NCBI GenBank assembly: GCA_038239345.1 | Contig: JBBSEX010000009.1 | Coordinates: 173,998 to 237,997 of the forward strand | Source of the DNA: JBBSEX01 sp038239345 | GTDB taxonomy: Bacteria > Acidobacteriota > Terriglobia > Bryobacterales > Bryobacteraceae | Direction of reading: 5' to 3' | DNA length: 64,000 nucleotides | Shown: positions 62,020-64,000 of the stretch, one piece after another | Layout of the letters: each line of letters begins with the position of its first letter | How positions within the stretch are numbered: position 1 is the first letter of the stretch | Notes under the pieces: generated by a model | The model's input: the letters and a program-made list of their open reading frames with translations, nothing else | The model's database searches: none | Told to the model about the DNA's origin: nothing | Position numbers and translations under genes: made by a program

Positions 62020-62331
62020 CTAACTGACGGAATCGACCGCGATCGTATCGCCAGTCATGCTGCCAGTCAGCGTTACCTTGTCGCCCAGATGATCCATAAC
62101 CTTCGATTTGGAAGCATCGTCGATCTTATAAACCTTGCCGTCCTCGGAGATGAAAACCGGCGCGCCTCCGCGTTTGATGCAGCTCTGTACGCATTTCTTG
62201 GACGATTCGGAAGCATCGGCATGCTTAGCTCCGCAAGAAGCGTCGGAGATCATACCCTTCCATTCGGCGGCCGCGGCGCTCATCGACAGCATGGTCGCGG
62301 CGAATAAAGAACTAAAAATGAGACGTTTCAT
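62020..62331 (-). CDS. Small exported protein with a cysteine pair, conserved in Acidobacteria
   Basis: 103 residues. The signal peptide MKRLIFSSLFAATMLSMSAAAA is followed by EWKGMISDASCGAKHAD, then KKCVQSCIKRGGAPVFISEDGKVYKI and a C-terminal beta segment (KVTLTGSMTGDTIAVDSV). The spacing DxxCGxxH...CVxxCI recalls small secreted proteins common in Acidobacteria, but no function is known to me. Cys and His positions might bind metal or form disulphides. The Gly-, Lys- and Val-rich C-terminus could be an OB-like barrel. It is divergent from the PIG-L gene (93-base gap). Confidence 0.75.
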   Translation of the reverse strand: MKRLIFSSLFAATMLSMSAAAAEWKGMISDASCGAKHADASESSKKCVQSCIKRGGAPVFISEDGKVYKIDDASKSKVMDHLGDKVTLTGSMTGDTIAVDSVS

Positions 62332-62424
62332 TTATTCCTCCCAGGAATAGCCCCACAATAGTACACCTTTACGGGATCGGGCGTATCCTCTATTTAACCT
62401 CCGCCGATTGGGCTTCGCTATTAT

Positions 62425-63990
62425 ATGAAGACGATGCGAACCGTGGCGGCAACTGGACGATCGAAGCTGACTCTTCTGACTGGCTTGCTACTGCTCGCTA
62501 GCAGCGCGCTGGACGGACAGCGCAACCTGTCAGGGACGCCGGAAATCGAGCTGGCCCTGAAGCGACTGAATACAGTAGGTAGCGCCTTACTGATCGCCGC
62601 CCATCCGGACGACGAAAATACGGCGCTGCTCGCCTATTTCGCTCGCGGGCGGCATCTGCGCACCGGTTATCTCTCGTTAACGCGGGGTGAAGGCGGACAA
62701 AACCTAATCGGCGCCGAACAGGGCGATTTGCTGGGCGTCATTCGCACGGAGGAGCTGCTGGCTGCACGGCAGATCGATGGAGCCGAGCAGTTCTTCACCC
62801 GGGCAATCGATTTCGGTTTCTCCAAGACCGCCGACGAATCGTTCGCCAAATGGGGGCATGAAAAGATTTTGGCGGATGTTGTTTGGACGATCCGGCGCTT
62901 CCGCCCGGATGTGATCGTACTGCGCTTCTCCGGTACACCGCGCGACGGACACGGCCATCACCAAGCCTCGGCGATCCTCGGTAAGGAAGCATTCAGCGCG
63001 GCTGCGGATCCAACCCGATTTCCCGAACAATTACAATTAGTAGAGCCGTGGCAGGCCAAGCATCTCTATTTCAACGTTTTTACATTTAACGCCGAACAGG
63101 AAAAAGAAGTCTCGGCCGTCGGCAAGCTGACGATTGAGCTGGGCGACTTTGACCCGATTTTGGGCCGTTCTTATAGTGAAATCGCCGGCATGAGCCGCAG
63201 CATGCATCGGAGCCAGGGGATGGGCGCGCCGGAGCGCCGTGGATCGGTGAAGAATTTCCTGATTAGCATCGCCGGCGACACCCCGAAGAGCGATCCTCTG
63301 GAAGGAACCGACACTACCTGGGCCAGGCTGCCGAATGGCGCCGCGATTGGGGAACTTCTGGACGAAGCCATTCGCACATTCCGTCCGGAGGCGCCGGAGA
63401 AGACGATTCCGATTCTGTTGAAGGCCCGCCCCCTGATCGCGGCAACGGCTGGTCCTTACGGAAAAAGTAAGCTGGTGGAACTGGACACCACCATCGCGCT
63501 ATGTGCCGGACTCTGGCTGGATGTGTCGGCTGCCCGCTACACGGCATCACCCACGGAGAGCCTGAAGCTCAGTGTCACGGCTCTGAATCGCTCGCACACG
63601 CCGGTTCTCCTTACCGGAATCGAGTTGGAAGGCGCTCCCGGGGCCCCCGCGATCGACGTGGAGCCGTCCGTGCTCGTCTACAATCAGGCCGCCACCTACT
63701 CTATGGATTGGAAAATCGCCCCCGATCAACCTTTCACGCAACCTTACTGGTTGCAATTACCGAAGGAAGGCAACACGTATAGCGTCGCCCGCCAGCAGGA
63801 TATCGGGTTAGCCAAAGCGCCTTCCGTATTGCAGGCTCATTTCCGGTTGCGCCTCAATGCCCAAGGTTTGGCCGGTATTCGCGATTCCCAGGAAATTGAA
63901 GTAATCCGTCCGGTGGAGCATCGCTATGTCGAGCGCGTACGGGGCGAACTCACGCGCCCGCTGCAAGTGGTTCCGCCAGTGGAAATATAA
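62425..63990 (+). CDS. PIG-L (LmbE-like) deacetylase, probably ending early
   Basis: Zinc-dependent N-acyl deacetylase family, 521 residues here. A signal-type N-terminus (LTLLTGLLLLASSALDG) precedes the LmbE domain: zinc motif AHPDDENTALL at about 52-62, HGHHQAS at about 175, and NLIGAEQGDLLGVIRTEELLAARQIDGAEQFF. Residues 300-521 form the linker and a beta-rich region. Relatives of this acidobacterial type are often over 800 residues and continue past the RPLQVVPPV segment; here an in-frame TAA follows immediately at 63988. The window ends 10 bases later, so I cannot tell a nonsense mutation or frameshift from a genuine short form. Substrate unknown. Confidence 0.85.
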   Translation: MKTMRTVAATGRSKLTLLTGLLLLASSALDGQRNLSGTPEIELALKRLNTVGSALLIAAHPDDENTALLAYFARGRHLRTGYLSLTRGEGGQNLIGAEQGDLLGVIRTEELLAARQIDGAEQFFTRAIDFGFSKTADESFAKWGHEKILADVVWTIRRFRPDVIVLRFSGTPRDGHGHHQASAILGKEAFSAAADPTRFPEQLQLVEPWQAKHLYFNVFTFNAEQEKEVSAVGKLTIELGDFDPILGRSYSEIAGMSRSMHRSQGMGAPERRGSVKNFLISIAGDTPKSDPLEGTDTTWARLPNGAAIGELLDEAIRTFRPEAPEKTIPILLKARPLIAATAGPYGKSKLVELDTTIALCAGLWLDVSAARYTASPTESLKLSVTALNRSHTPVLLTGIELEGAPGAPAIDVEPSVLVYNQAATYSMDWKIAPDQPFTQPYWLQLPKEGNTYSVARQQDIGLAKAPSVLQAHFRLRLNAQGLAGIRDSQEIEVIRPVEHRYVERVRGELTRPLQVVPPVEI

Positions 63991-64000
63991 CTGGCGCGGA

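Overview
The window looks like chromosomal DNA of an acidobacterium of the Solibacter/Bryobacter type (order Bryobacterales). Four gene families support this: an 810-residue MacB/FtsX orphan permease of the acidobacterial duplicated type, two large secreted proteins ending in the Solibacter C-terminal domain (TIGR03437-like), two Oar-like TonB-dependent receptors with an N-terminal carboxypeptidase-regulatory domain, and a DUF7948/SBBP propeller protein. The DNA is moderately GC-rich. I see no rRNA, CRISPR array, insertion sequence, phage gene or replication origin. The taxonomic call is inference from gene content only.

Layout. 0.1-8.5 kb is core: serS, citrate synthase, a membrane hybrid kinase, then divergent nfo and leuS. 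8.5-20.4 kb holds secreted proteins: a seven-bladed SBBP propeller protein followed closely by a Tat-type Gfo/Idh/MocA oxidoreductase, then two tandem paralogues of about 1,100 residues, each with eight BACON-like repeats. 20.6-26.2 kb has a LolD-like ATPase overlapping clpC, a strong terminator, an outer-membrane barrel and a stand-alone anti-sigma factor. 26.3-35.2 kb has a soluble PAS hybrid kinase, a DUF4097 lipoprotein, the orphan permease and pyruvate carboxylase flanked by related inverted repeats.

35.2-48.2 kb reads as a glycan-use region: a hybrid two-component propeller sensor, a glucoamylase-like (PF10091/GH144-type) hydrolase, a SIMPL protein, a DoxX and acyltransferase pair, a TonB-dependent receptor and a GH3 beta-glucosidase. 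The GH144 plus GH3 plus outer-membrane receptor combination suggests beta-1,2-glucan use, which is inferred. 48.2-51.2 kb has gmd behind an AraC regulator and a mono-haem alpha/alpha-toroid protein. 51.6-57.4 kb has a second TonB-dependent receptor with a visible promoter and terminator, a DUF1223 protein and an LssY-C protein.

57.4-59.1 kb differs from its surroundings: a decayed stretch that may contain a DNA ligase remnant, a lower-GC orphan gene, and tRNA-Arg(CCG) whose 3' end faces this stretch. 59.1-64 kb returns to secreted proteins: one whose C-terminal 250 residues match the SBBP protein at 8.5 kb, a PEP-CTERM protein with a perfect terminator, a small cysteine-containing exported protein, and a PIG-L deacetylase that seems to stop early at the window edge.

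The most notable unexplained signals are the C-terminal module shared by two otherwise unrelated secreted proteins 47 kb apart, the glycan-use region, and the odd patch beside the tRNA. I did not find a clearly new defence or mobile system.
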